Positions 11,998-24,300 of a stretch of DNA of 64,000 nt are shown piece by piece. Numbering within the stretch: the stretch's first letter is position 1; every line of letters begins with the position of its first letter. The notes under the pieces are model-generated. The model was given only the letters and a program-made list of their open reading frames with translations. It did not search any database and had not been told where the DNA came from. This DNA comes from Ascidia mentula (taxonomy: Eukaryota; Chordata; Ascidiacea; Phlebobranchia; Ascidiidae), in the NCBI GenBank assembly GCA_947561715.1, contig OX387197.1, positions 16,055,001 through 16,119,000 of the forward strand, given 5' to 3'. Made by a program: the position numbers and the translations under genes.

Positions 11998-14121
11998 GTC
12001 TTAACTTCGGCCCTATCTCGCCCATTGTTAAGTGGGTCGCGAAAAAAACAGAGTCCAGCCTATGTCTCCCATTGTTAAGTGGGCTTTGGGCTCGAAAAAA
12101 ACAGAGTCCAGCCTATCCCACCCAGTCTTAACTTCGGCCCTATCTCGCCCATTGTTAAGTGGGTCGCGAAAAAAACAGAGTCCAGCCTATGTCTCCCATT
12201 GTTAAGTGGGCTTTGGGCTCGAAAAAAACAGAGTCCAGCCTATCCCACCCAGTCTTAACTTCGGCCCTATCTAGCCCATTGTTAAGTGGGTCGCGAAAAA
12301 AACAGAGTCCAGCCTATGTCTCCCATTGTTAAGTGGGCTTGGGGCTCGAAAAAACAGAGTCCAGCCTATAACACCCAGTCTTAACTTCGGCCCTATTTCG
12401 CCCATTGTTAAGTGGGTCGCGTAAAAAACAGAGTCCAGCCTATGTCTCCCATTGTTAAGTGGGCTTGGGGCTCGAAAAAAACAGAGTCCAGCCTATAACA
12501 CCCAGTCTTAACTTCGGCCCTATCTCGCCCATTGTTAAGTGGGTCGCGAAAAAAACAAGAGTCCAGCCTATGTCTCCCATTGTTAAGTGGGCTTGGGGCT
12601 CGAAAAAAACAGAGTCCAGCCTATCCCACCCAGTCTTAACTTCGGCCCTATCTCGCCCATTGTTAAGTGGGTCGCGAAAAAAAACAGAGTCCAGCCTATG
12701 TCTCCCATTGTTAAGTGGGCTTGGGGCTCGAAAAAAACAGAGTCCAGCCTATCCCACCCAGTCTTAACTTCGGCCCTATCTCGCCCATTGTTAAGTGGGT
12801 CGCGAAAAAAACAGAGTCCAGCCTATGTCTCCCATTGTTAAGTGAGCTTGGGGCTCGAAAAAAACAGAGTCCAGCCTATCCCACCCAGTCTTAACTTCGG
12901 CCCTATCTCGCCCATTGTTAAGTGGGTCGCGAAAAAAACAGAGTCCAGCCTATGTCTCCCATTGTGAAGTGGGCTTGGGGCTCGAAAAAAACAGAGTCCA
13001 GTCTATAACACCCAGTCTTAACTTCGGCCCTATCTCGCCCATTGTTAAGTGGGTCGCGAAAAAAACAGAGTCCAGCCTATGTCTCCCATTGTTAAGTGGG
13101 CTTTGGGCTCGAAAAAAACAGAGTCCAGCCTATCCCACCCAGTCTTAACTTCGGCCCTATCTCGCCCATTGTTAAGTGGGTCGCGAAAAAAACAGAGTCC
13201 AGCCTATGTCTCCCATTGTTAAGTGGGCTTTGGGCTCGAAAAAAACAGAGTCCAGCCTATCCCACCCAGTCTTAACTTCGGCCCTATCTAGCCCATTGTT
13301 AAGTGGGTCGCGAAAAAAACAGAGTCCAGCCTATGTCTCCCATTGTTAAGTGGGCTTGGGGCTCGAAAAAACAGAGTCCAGCCTATAACACCCAGTCTTA
13401 ACTTCGGCCCTATTTCGCCCATTGTTAAGTGGGTCGCGTAAAAAACAGAGTCCAGCCTATGTCTCCCATTGTTAAGTGGGCTTGGGGCTCGAAAAAAACA
13501 GAGTCCAGCCTATAACACCCAGTCTTAACTTCGGCCCTATCTCGCCCATTGTTAAGTGGGTCGCGAAAAAAACAAGAGTCCAGCCTATGTCTCCCATTGT
13601 TAAGTGGGCTTGGGGCTCGAAAAAAACAGAGTCCAGCCTATCCCACCCAGTCTTAACTTCGGCCCTATCTCGCCCATTGTTAAGTGGGTCGCGAAAAAAA
13701 ACAGAGTCCAGCCTATGTCTCCCATTGTTAAGTGGGCTTGGGGCTCGAAAAAAACAGAGTCCAGCCTATCCCACCCAGTCTTAACTTCGGCCCTATCTCG
13801 CCCATTGTTAAGTGGGTCGCGAAAAAAACAGAGTCCAGCCTATGTCTCCCATTGTTAAGTGAGCTTGGGGCTCGAAAAAAACAGAGTCCAGCCTATCCCA
13901 CCCAGTCTTAACTTCGGCCCTATCTCGCCCATTGTTAAGTGGGTCGCGAAAAAAACAGAGTCCAGCCTATGTCTCCCATTGTGAAGTGGGCTTGGGGCTC
14001 GAAAAAAACAGAGTCCAGTCTATAACACCCAGTCTTAACTTCGGCCCTATCTCGCCCATTGTTAAGTGGGTCGCGAAAAAAACAGAGTCCAGCCTATGTC
14101 TCCCATTGTTAAGTGGGCTTG
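11998..14121 (+). repeat. Tandem higher-order duplication, 1017-bp period
   Basis: Sequence from 11998 to about 13104 matches 13015 to about 14121, so two eight-monomer blocks of 1017 bp lie head to tail. Both contain the same rare markers in the same order: TCGCGTAAAAAAC near 12420 and 13437, CAAGAG, A8, GTGAGCTT, and GTGAAGTGGG near 12965 and 13983. I saw no difference between copies inside the matched part. The marker set also occurs at 0.67-1.25 kb, 6.8-7.4 kb and 23.7-24.25 kb. Confidence 0.8.
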
Positions 14122-14228
14122 GGGCTAGAAAAAAACAGAGTCCAGCCTATCCCACCCAGTCTTAACTTCGGCCCTATCTCGCCCATTGTTAAGTGGGTCG
14201 CGAAAAAAACAGAGTCCAGCCTATGTCT

Positions 14229-14275
14229 CCCATTGTTAAGTGGGTCGCGAAAAAAACAGAGTCCAGCCTATGTCT
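14229..14275 (+). repeat. Extra A half-unit (A-A-B monomer)
   Basis: Same A-A-B arrangement as at 1460 and 16426, with the following B half starting at 14276. Shared flanking variants suggest copies of one event spread by block duplication. Confidence 0.85.
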
Positions 14276-14370
14276 CCCATTGTTAAGTGGGCTTGGGGCT
14301 CGAAAAAAACAGAGTCCAGCCCATCCCACCCAGTCTTAACTTCGGCCCTATCTAGCCCATTGTTAAGTGG

Positions 14371-14400
14371 GTCGCGAAAAAAACGTCGCCCATTGTTAAG
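14371..14400 (+). repeat. A half with 14-bp internal deletion
   Basis: After the A7 tract the sequence runs directly from C (14384) into GTCGCCC (14385), skipping the 14 bases AGAGTCCAGCCTAT that follow the A tract in all other A halves I inspected apart from the 67-bp monomers. It is the only such deletion I found and is absent from the related copies near 1.6 kb and 16.6 kb, so it post-dates their duplication. Confidence 0.8.
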
Positions 14401-15927
14401 TGGGCTTGGGGCTCGAAAAAAACAGAGTCCAGCCCATCCCACCCAGTCTTAACTTCGGCCCTATCTCGCCCATTGTTAAGTGGGTCGCGAAAAAAACAGA
14501 GTCCAGCCTATGTCGCCCATTGTTAAGTGGGCTTGGGGCTCGAAAAAAACAGAGTCCAGCCCATCCCACCCAGTCTTAACTTCGGCCCTATCTTGCCCAT
14601 TGTTAAGTGGGTCGCGAAAAAAACAGAGTCCAGCCTATGTCTGCCATTGTTAAGTGGGCATGGGGCTCGAAAAAAACAGAGTCCAGCCTATCCCACCCAG
14701 TCTTAACTTCGGCGCTATCTAGCCCATTGTTAAGTGGGTCGCGAAAAAAACAGAGTCCAGCCTATGTCTCCCATTGTTAAGTGGGCTTGGGGCTCGAAAA
14801 AAACAGAGTCCAGCCTATCCCACCCAGTCTTAACTTCGGCCCTATCTCGCCCATTGTTAAGTGGGTCGCGAAAAAAACAGAGTCCAGCCTATGTCTCCCA
14901 TTGTTAAGTGGGCTTGGGGCTCGAAAAAAACAGAGTCCAGCCCATCCCACCCAGTCTTAACTTCGGCCCTATCTCGCCCATTGTTAAGTGGGTCGCGAAA
15001 AAAACAGAGTCCAGCCTATGTCTGCCATTGTTAAGTGGGCATGGGGCTCGAAAAAAACAGAGTCCAGCCTATAACACCCAGTCTTAACTTCGGCCCTATT
15101 TCGCCCATTGTTAAGTGGGTCGCGAAAAAAACAGAGTCCAGCCTATGTCTCCCATTGTTAAGTGGGCTTGGGGCTCGAAAAAAACAGAGTCCAGCCTATC
15201 CCATCCAGTCTTAACTTCGGCCCTATCTCGCCCATTGTTAAGTGGGTCGCGAAAAAAAACAGTGTCCAGCCTATGTCTCCCATTGTTAAGTGGGCTTTGG
15301 GCTCGAAAAAAACAGAGTCCAGCCTATCCCACCCAGTCTTAACTTCGGCCCTATCTAGCCCATTGTTAAGTGGGTCGCGAAAAAAACAAGAGTCCAGCCT
15401 ATGTCTCCCATTGTTAAGTGGGCTTGGGGCTCGAAAAAAACAGAGTCCAGCCTATCCCACCCAGTCTTAACTTCGGCCCTATCTCGCCCATTGTTAAGTG
15501 GGTCGCGAAAAAAAACAGAGTCCAGCCTATGTCTCCCATTGTTAAGTGGGCTTGGGGCTCGAAAAAAACAGAGTCCAGCCTATCCCACCCAGTCTTAACT
15601 TCGGCCCTATCTCGCCCATTGTTAAGTGGGTCGCGAAAAAAACAGAGTCCAGCCTATGTCTCCCATTGTTAAGTGAGCTTGGGGCTCGAAAAAAACAGAG
15701 TCCAGCCTATCCCACCCAGTCTTAACTTCGGCCCTATCTAGCCCATTGTTAAGTGGGTCGCGAAAAAAACAAGAGTCCAGCCTATGTCTCCCATTGTTAA
15801 GTGGGCTTGGGGCTCGAAAAAAACAGAGTCCAGCCTATAACACCCAGTCTTAACTTCGGCCCTATTTCGCCCATTGTTAAGTGGGTCGCGAAAAAAACAG
15901 AGTCCAGCCTATGTCTCCCATTGTTAA

Positions 15928-16362
15928 GTGGGCTTGGGGCTCGAAAAAAACAGAGTCCAGCCTATCCCACCCAGTCTTAACTTCGGCCCTATCTCGCCCA
16001 TTGTTAAGTGGGTCGCGAAAAAAAACAGAGTCCAGCCTATGTCTCCCATTGTTAAGTGGGCTTGGGGCTCGAAAAAAACAGAGTCCAGCCTATCCCACCC
16101 AGTCTTAACTTCGGCCCTATCTCGCCCATTGTTAAGTGGGTCGCGAAAAAAACAGAGTCCAGCCTATGTCTCCCATTGTGAAGTGGGCTTGGGGCTCGAA
16201 AAAAACAGAGTCCAGTCTATAACACCCAGTCTTAACTTCGGCCCTATCTCGCCCATTGTTAAGTGGGTCGCGAAAAAAACAGAGTCCAGCCTATGTCTCC
16301 CATTGTTAAGTGGGCTTGGGGCTAGAAAAAAACAGAGTCCAGCCTATCCCACCCAGTCTTAA
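15928..16362 (+). other. Longest open frame (144 codons), judged non-coding
   Basis: This open frame spans parts of four monomers and exists because GTTAAG is GTGAAG at about 16178-16183, which removes the in-frame TAA that ends sister frames after Ser-His-Cys. Its product is the same set of fragments read in shifting frames in every other apparent frame of the array. The monomer length is not a multiple of three, so no peptide unit is repeated in phase. I saw no plausible start context, domain or codon bias. I do not call a gene here or anywhere else in the window. Confidence 0.9.
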
Positions 16363-16425
16363 CTTCGGCCCTATCTCGCCCATTGTTAAGTGGGTCGCGA
16401 AAAAAACAGAGTCCAGCCTATGTCT

Positions 16426-16472
16426 CCCATTGTTAAGTGGGTCGCGAAAAAAACAGAGTCCAGCCTATGTCT
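16426..16472 (+). repeat. Extra A half-unit (A-A-B monomer)
   Basis: A halves at 16379-16425 and 16426-16472 lie side by side, followed by a B half at 16473. This is the third instance of this junction in the window. Confidence 0.85.
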
Positions 16473-17100
16473 CCCATTGTTAAGTGGGCTTGGGGCTCGA
16501 AAAAAACAGAGTCCAGCCCATCCCACCCAGTCTTAACTTCGGCCCTATCTAGCCCATTGTTAAGTGGGTCGCGAAAAAAACAGAGTCCAGCCTATGTCGC
16601 CCATTGTTAAGTGGGCTTGGGGCTCGAAAAAAACAGAGTCCAGCCCATCCCACCCAGTCTTAACTTCGGCCCTATCTCGCCCATTGTTAAGTGGGTCGCG
16701 AAAAAAACAGAGTCCAGCCTATGTCGCCCATTGTTAAGTGGGCTTGGGGCTCGAAAAAAACAGAGTCCAGCCCATCCCACCCAGTCTTAACTTCGGCCCT
16801 ATCTTGCCCATTGTTAAGTGGGTCGCGAAAAAAACAGAGTCCAGCCTATGTCTGCCATTGTTAAGTGGGCATGGGGCTCGAAAAAAACAGAGTCCAGCCT
16901 ATCCCACCCAGTCTTAACTTCGGCGCTATCTAGCCCATTGTTAAGTGGGTCGCGAAAAAAACAGAGTCCAGCCTATGTCTCCCATTGTTAAGTGGGCTTG
17001 GGGCTCGAAAAAAACAGAGTCCAGCCTATCCCACCCAGTCTTAACTTCGGCCCTATCTCGCCCATTGTTAAGTGGGTCGCGAAAAAAACAGAGTCCAGCC

Positions 17101-20100
17101 TATGTCTCCCATTGTTAAGTGGGCTTGGGGCTAGAAAAAAACAGAGTCCAGCCTATGTCTCCCATTGTTAAGTGGGCTTGGGGCTCGAAAAAAACAGAGT
17201 CCAGCCCATCCCACCCAGTCTTAACTTCGGCCCTATCTCGCCCATTGTTAAGTGGGTCGCGAAAAAAACAGAGTCCAGCCTATGTCTGCCATTGTTAAGT
17301 GGGCATGGGGCTCGAAAAAAACAGAGTCCAGCCTATAACACCCAGTCTTAACTTCGGCCCTATTTCGCCCATTGTTAAGTGGGTCGCGAAAAAAACAGAG
17401 TCCAGCCTATGTCTCCCATTGTTAAGTGGGCTTGGGGCTCGAAAAAAACAGAGTCCAGCCTATCCCATCCAGTCTTAACTTCGGCCCTATCTCGCCCATT
17501 GTTAAGTGGGTCGCGAAAAAAAACAGTGTCCAGCCTATGTCTCCCATTGTTAAGTGGGCTTTGGGCTCGAAAAAAACAGAGTCCAGCCTATCCCACCCAG
17601 TCTTAACTTCGGCCCTATCTAGCCCATTGTTAAGTGGGTCGCGAAAAAAACAAGAGTCCAGCCTATGTCTCCCATTGTTAAGTGGGCTTGGGGCTCGAAA
17701 AAAACAGAGTCCAGCCTATCCCACCCAGTCTTAACTTCGGCCCTATCTCGCCCATTGTTAAGTGGGTCGCGAAAAAAAACAGAGTCCAGCCTATGTCTCC
17801 CATTGTTAAGTGGGCTTGGGGCTCGAAAAAAACAGAGTCCAGCCTATCCCACCCAGTCTTAACTTCGGCCCTATCTCGCCCATTGTTAAGTGGGTCGCGA
17901 AAAAAACAGAGTCCAGCCTATGTCTCCCATTGTTAAGTGAGCTTGGGGCTCGAAAAAAACAGAGTCCAGCCTATCCCACCCAGTCTTAACTTCGGCCCTA
18001 TCTAGCCCATTGTTAAGTGGGTCGCGAAAAAAACAAGAGTCCAGCCTATGTCTCCCATTGTTAAGTGGGCTTGGGGCTCGAAAAAAACAGAGTCCAGCCT
18101 ATAACACCCAGTCTTAACTTCGGCCCTATTTCGCCCATTGTTAAGTGGGTCGCGAAAAAAACAGAGTCCAGCCTATGTCTCCCATTGTTAAGTGGGCTTG
18201 GGGCTCGAAAAAAACAGAGTCCAGCCTATCCCACCCAGTCTTAACTTCGGCCCTATCTCGCCCATTGTTAAGTGGGTCGCGAAAAAAAACAGAGTCCAGC
18301 CTATGTCTCCCATTGTTAAGTGGGCTTGGGGCTCGAAAAAAACAGAGTCCAGCCTATCCCACCCAGTCTTAACTTCGGCCCTATCTCGCCCATTGTTAAG
18401 TGGGTCGCGAAAAAAACAGAGTCCAGCTTATGTCTCCCATTGTTAAGTGAGCTTGGGGCTCGAAAAAAACAGAGTCCAGCCTATCCCACCCAGTCTTAAC
18501 TTCGGCCCTATCTCGCCCATTGTTAAGTGGGTCGCGAAAAAAACAGAGTCCAGCCTATGTCTCCCATTGTTAAGTGGGCTTGGGGCTCGAAAAAAACAGA
18601 GTCCAGCCTATCCCACCCAGTCTTAACTTCGGCCCTATCTCGCCCATTGTTAAGTGGGTCGCGAAAAAAAACAGAGTCCAGCCTATGTCTCCCATTGTTA
18701 AGTGGGCTTGGGGCTCGAAAAAAACAAGAGTCCAGCCTATCCCACCCAGTCTTAACTTCGGCCCTATCTCGCCCATTGTTAAGTGAGTCGCGAAAAAAAC
18801 AGAGTCCAGCCTATGTCTCCCATTGTTAAGTGGGCTTTGGGCTCGAAAAAAACAGAGTCCAGCCTATCCCACCCAGTCTTAACTTCGGCCCTATCTAGCC
18901 CATTGTTAAGTGGGTCGCGAAAAAAACAGAGTCCAGCCTATGTCTCCCATTGTTAAGTGGGCTTGGGGCTCGAAAAAAACAGAGTCCAGCCTATAACACC
19001 CAGTCTTAACTTCGGCCCTATTTCGCCCATTGTTAAGTGGGTCGCGAAAAAAACAGAGTCCAGCCTATGTCTCCCATTGTTAAGTGGGCTTGGGGCTCGA
19101 AAAAAACAGAGTCCAGCCTATAACACCCAGTCTTAACTTCGGCCCTATCTCGCCCATTGTTAAGTGGGTCGCGAAAAAAACAGAGTCCAGCCTGTGTCTC
19201 CCATTGTTAAGTGGGCTTGGGGCTCGAAAAAAACAGAGTCCAGCCTATCCCACCCAGTCTTAACTTCGGCCCTATCTCGCCCATTGTTAAGTGGGTCGCG
19301 AAAAAAACAGAGTCCAGCCTATGTCTCCCATTGTTAAGTGGGCTTGGGGCTAGAAAAAAACAGAGTCCAGCCTATGTCTCCCATTGTTAAGTGGGCTTGG
19401 GGCTCGAAAAAAACAGAGTCCAGCCCATCCCACCCAGTCTTAACTTCGGCCCTATCTCGCCCATTGTTAAGTGGGTCGCGAAAAAAACAGAGTCCAGCCT
19501 ATGTCTGCCATTGTTAAGTGGGCATGGGGCTCGAAAAAAACAGAGTCCAGCCTATAACACCCAGTCTTAACTTCGGCCCTATTTCGCCCATTGTTAAGTG
19601 GGTCGCGAAAAAAACAGAGTCCAGCCTATGTCTCCCATTGTTAAGTGGGCTTGGGGCTCGAAAAAAACAGAGTCCAGCCTATCCCATCCAGTCTTAACTT
19701 CGGCCCTATCTCGCCCATTGTTAAGTGGGTCGCGAAAAAAAACAGTGTCCAGCCTATGTCTCCCATTGTTAAGTGGGCTTTGGGCTCGAAAAAAACAGAG
19801 TCCAGCCTATCCCACCCAGTCTTAACTTCGGCCCTATCTAGCCCATTGTTAAGTGGGTCGCGAAAAAAACAAGAGTCCAGCCTATGTCTCCCATTGTTAA
19901 GTGGGCTTGGGGCTCGAAAAAAACAGAGTCCAGCCTATCCCACCCAGTCTTAACTTCGGCCCTATCTCGCCCATTGTTAAGTGGGTCGCGAAAAAAAACA
20001 GAGTCCAGCCTATGTCTCCCATTGTTAAGTGGGCTTGGGGCTCGAAAAAAACAGAGTCCAGCCTATCCCACCCAGTCTTAACTTCGGCCCTATCTCGCCC

Positions 20101-21300
20101 ATTGTTAAGTGGGTCGCGAAAAAAACAGAGTCCAGCCTATGTCTCCCATTGTTAAGTGAGCTTGGGGCTCGAAAAAAACAGAGTCCAGCCTATCCCACCC
20201 AGTCTTAACTTCGGCCCTATCTAGCCCATTGTTAAGTGGGTCGCGAAAAAAACAAGAGTCCAGCCTATGTCTCCCATTGTTAAGTGGGCTTGGGGCTCGA
20301 AAAAAACAGAGTCCAGCCTATAACACCCAGTCTTAACTTCGGCCCTATTTCGCCCATTGTTAAGTGGGTCGCGAAAAAAACAGAGTCCAGCCTATGTCTC
20401 CCATTGTTAAGTGGGCTTGGGGCTCGAAAAAAACAGAGTCCAGCCTATCCCACCCAGTCTTAACTTCGGCCCTATCTCGCCCATTGTTAAGTGGGTCGCG
20501 AAAAAAAACAGAGTCCAGCCTATGTCTCCCATTGTTAAGTGGGCTTGGGGCTCGAAAAAAACAGAGTCCAGCCTATCCCACCCAGTCTTAACTTCGGCCC
20601 TATCTCGCCCATTGTTAAGTGGGTCGCGAAAAAAACAGAGTCCAGCTTATGTCTCCCATTGTTAAGTGAGCTTGGGGCTCGAAAAAAACAGAGTCCAGCC
20701 TATCCCACCCAGTCTTAACTTCGGCCCTATCTCGCCCATTGTTAAGTGGGTCGCGAAAAAAACAGAGTCCAGCCTATGTCTCCCATTGTTAAGTGGGCTT
20801 GGGGCTCGAAAAAAACAGAGTCCAGCCTATCCCACCCAGTCTTAACTTCGGCCCTATCTCGCCCATTGTTAAGTGGGTCGCGAAAAAAAACAGAGTCCAG
20901 CCTATGTCTCCCATTGTTAAGTGGGCTTGGGGCTCGAAAAAAACAAGAGTCCAGCCTATCCCACCCAGTCTTAACTTCGGCCCTATCTCGCCCATTGTTA
21001 AGTGAGTCGCGAAAAAAACAGAGTCCAGCCTATGTCTCCCATTGTTAAGTGGGCTTTGGGCTCGAAAAAAACAGAGTCCAGCCTATCCCACCCAGTCTTA
21101 ACTTCGGCCCTATCTAGCCCATTGTTAAGTGGGTCGCGAAAAAAACAGAGTCCAGCCTATGTCTCCCATTGTTAAGTGGGCTTGGGGCTCGAAAAAAACA
21201 GAGTCCAGCCTATAACACCCAGTCTTAACTTCGGCCCTATTTCGCCCATTGTTAAGTGGGTCGCGAAAAAAACAGAGTCCAGCCTATGTCTCCCATTGTT
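17101..21300 (+). repeat. Tandem higher-order duplication, 2219-bp period
   Basis: Block one runs from about 17101 and block two from about 19320, offset by 2219 bp. Shared private markers include the same lost-spacer junction (17108-17160 and 19327-19379), a CAGCTTATG change near 18425 and 20644, a GTGAGTCGCG change near 18783 and 21002, and CCTGTGTCTC near 19191 and 21410. The match fails near 19300/21515, where A-tract length differs. The period is not a whole number of monomers because each block includes the truncated half-unit. A third and older copy lies at about 2.2-4.3 kb. Confidence 0.8.
17108..17160 (+). repeat. Truncated B half lacking the spacer (53 bp)
   Basis: A B box with the GCTAG variant ends in CTATGTCT, the A-type tail, and is followed directly by another B half at 17161. 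The 31-bp spacer and the next A box are missing. The same junction recurs at 19327-19379 in the 2219-bp duplicate. Confidence 0.85.
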
Positions 21301-24300
21301 AAGTGGGCTTGGGGCTCGAAAAAAACAGAGTCCAGCCTATAACACCCAGTCTTAACTTCGGCCCTATCTCGCCCATTGTTAAGTGGGTCGCGAAAAAAAC
21401 AGAGTCCAGCCTGTGTCTCCCATTGTTAAGTGGGCTTGGGGCTCGAAAAAAACAGAGTCCAGCCTATCCCACCCAGTCTTAACTTCGGCCCTATCTCGCC
21501 CATTGTTAAGTGGGTCGCGAAAAAAAACAGAGTCCAGCCTATGTCTCCCATTGTTAAGTGGGCTTGGGGCTCGAAAAAAACAGAGTCCAGCCTATCCCAC
21601 CCAGTCTTAACTTCGGCCCTATCTCGCCCATTGTTAAGTGGGTCGCGAAAAAAACAGAGTCCAGCCTATGTCTCCCATTGTTAAGTGAGCTTGGGGCTCG
21701 AAAAAAACAGAGTCCAGCCTATCCCACCCAGTCTTAACTTCGGCCCTATCTCGCCCATTGTTAAGTGGGTCGCGAAAAAAACAGAGTCCAGCCTATGTCT
21801 CCCATTGTTAAGTGGGCTTGGGGCTAGAAAAAAACAGAGTCCAGCCTATCCCACCCAGTCTTAACTACGGCCCTATCTCGCCCATTGTTAAGTGGGTCGC
21901 GAAAAAAACAGAGTCCAGCCTATGTCTCCCATTGTTAAGTGGGCTTGGGGCTCGAAAAAAACAGAGTCCAGCCTATCCCACCCAGTCTTAACTTCGGCCC
22001 TATCTCGCCCATTGTTAAGTGGGTCGCGAAAAAAACAGAGTCCAGCCTATGTCTCCCATTGTTAAGTGAGCTTGGGGCTCGAAAAAAACAGAGTCCAGCC
22101 TATCCCACCCAGTCTTTACTTCGGCCCTATCTCGCCCATTGTTAAGTGGGTCGCGAAAAAAACAGAGTCCAGCCTATGTCTCCCATTGTTAAGTGGGCTT
22201 GGGGCTCGAAAAAAACAGAGTCCAGCCTATCCCACCCAGTCTTAACTTCGGCCCTATCTAGCCCATTGTTAAGTGGGTCGCGAAAAAAACAGAGTCCAGC
22301 CTATGTCTCCCATTGTTAAGTGGGCTTGGGGCTCGAAAAAAACAGAGTCCAGCCTATAACACCCAGTCTTAACTTCGGCCCTATTTCGCCCATTGTTAAG
22401 TGGGTCGCGAAAAAAACAGAGTCCAGCCTATGTCTCCCATTGTTAAGTGGGCTTGGGGCTCGAAAAAAACAGAGTCCAGCCTATAACACCCAGTCTTAAC
22501 TTCGGCCCTATCTCGCCCATTGTTAAGTGGGTCGCGAAAAAAACAGAGTCCAGCCTATGTCTCCCATTGTTAAGTGGGCTTGGGGCTCGAAAAAAACAGA
22601 GTCCAGCCTATCCCACCCAGTCTTAACTTCGGCCCTATCTCGCCCATTGTTAAGTGGGTCGCGAAAAAAAACAGAGTCCAGCCTATGTCTCCCATTGTTA
22701 AGTGGGCTTGGGGCTCGAAAAAAACAGAGTCCAGCCTATCCCACCCAGTCTTAACTTCGGCCCTATCTCGCCCATTGTTAAGTGGGTCGCGAAAAAAACA
22801 GAGTCCAGCCTATGTCTCCCATTGTTAAGTGAGCTTGGGGCTCGAAAAAAACAGAGTCCAGCCTATCCCACCCAGTCTTAACTTCGGCCCTATCTCGCCC
22901 ATTGTTAAGTGGGTCGCGAAAAAAACAGAGTCCAGCCTATGTCTCCCATTGTTAAGTGGGCTTGGGGCTAGAAAAAAACAGAGTCCAGCCTATCCCACCC
23001 AGTCTTAACTTCGGCCCTATCTCGCCCATTGTTAAGTGGGTCGCGAAAAAAACAGAGTCCAGCCTATGTCTCCCATTGTTAAGTGGGCTTGGGGCTCGAA
23101 AAAAACAGAGTCCAGCCCATCCCACCCAGTCTTAACTTCGGCCCTATCTAGCCCATTGTTAAGTGGGTCGCGAAAAAAACAGAGTCCAGCCTATGTCGCC
23201 CATTGTTAAGTGGGCTTGGGGCTCGAAAAAAACAGAGTCCAGCCTATCCCACCCAGTCTTAACTTCGGCCCTATCTCGCCCATTGTTAAGTGGGTCGCGA
23301 AAAAAACAGAGTCCAGCCTATGTCTCCCATTGTTAAGTGGGCTTTGGGCTCGAAAAAAACAGAGTCCAGCCTATCCCATCCAGTCTTAACTTCGGCCCTA
23401 TCTCGCCCATTGTTAAGTGGGTCGCGAAAAAAACAGAGTCCAGCCTATGTCTCCCATTGTTAAGTGGGCTTTGGGCTCGAAAAAAACAGAGTCCAGCCTA
23501 TCCCACCCAGTCTTAACTTCGGCCCTATCTAGCCCATTGTTAAGTGGGTCGCGAAAAAAACAGAGTCCAGCCTATGTCTCCCATTGTTAAGTGGGCTTGG
23601 GGCTCGAAAAAACAGAGTCCAGCCTATAACACCCAGTCTTAACTTCGGCCCTATTTCGCCCATTGTTAAGTGGGTCGCGTAAAAAACAGAGTCCAGCCTA
23701 TGTCTCCCATTGTTAAGTGGGCTTGGGGCTCGAAAAAAACAGAGTCCAGCCTATAACACCCAGTCTTAACTTCGGCCCTATCTCGCCCATTGTTAAGTGG
23801 GTCGCGAAAAAAACAAGAGTCCAGCCTATGTCTCCCATTGTTAAGTGGGCTTGGGGCTCGAAAAAAACAGAGTCCAGCCTATCCCACCCAGTCTTAACTT
23901 CGGCCCTATCTCGCCCATTGTTAAGTGGGTCGCGAAAAAAAACAGAGTCCAGCCTATGTCTCCCATTGTTAAGTGGGCTTGGGGCTCGAAAAAAACAGAG
24001 TCCAGCCTATCCCACCCAGTCTTAACTTCGGCCCTATCTCGCCCATTGTTAAGTGGGTCGCGAAAAAAACAGAGTCCAGCCTATGTCTCCCATTGTTAAG
24101 TGAGCTTGGGGCTCGAAAAAAACAGAGTCCAGCCTATCCCACCCAGTCTTAACTTCGGCCCTATCTCGCCCATTGTTAAGTGGGTCGCGAAAAAAACAGA
24201 GTCCAGCCTATGTCTCCCATTGTGAAGTGGGCTTGGGGCTCGAAAATAACAGAGTCCAGTCTATAACACCCAGTCTTAACTTCGGCCCTATCTCGCCCAT

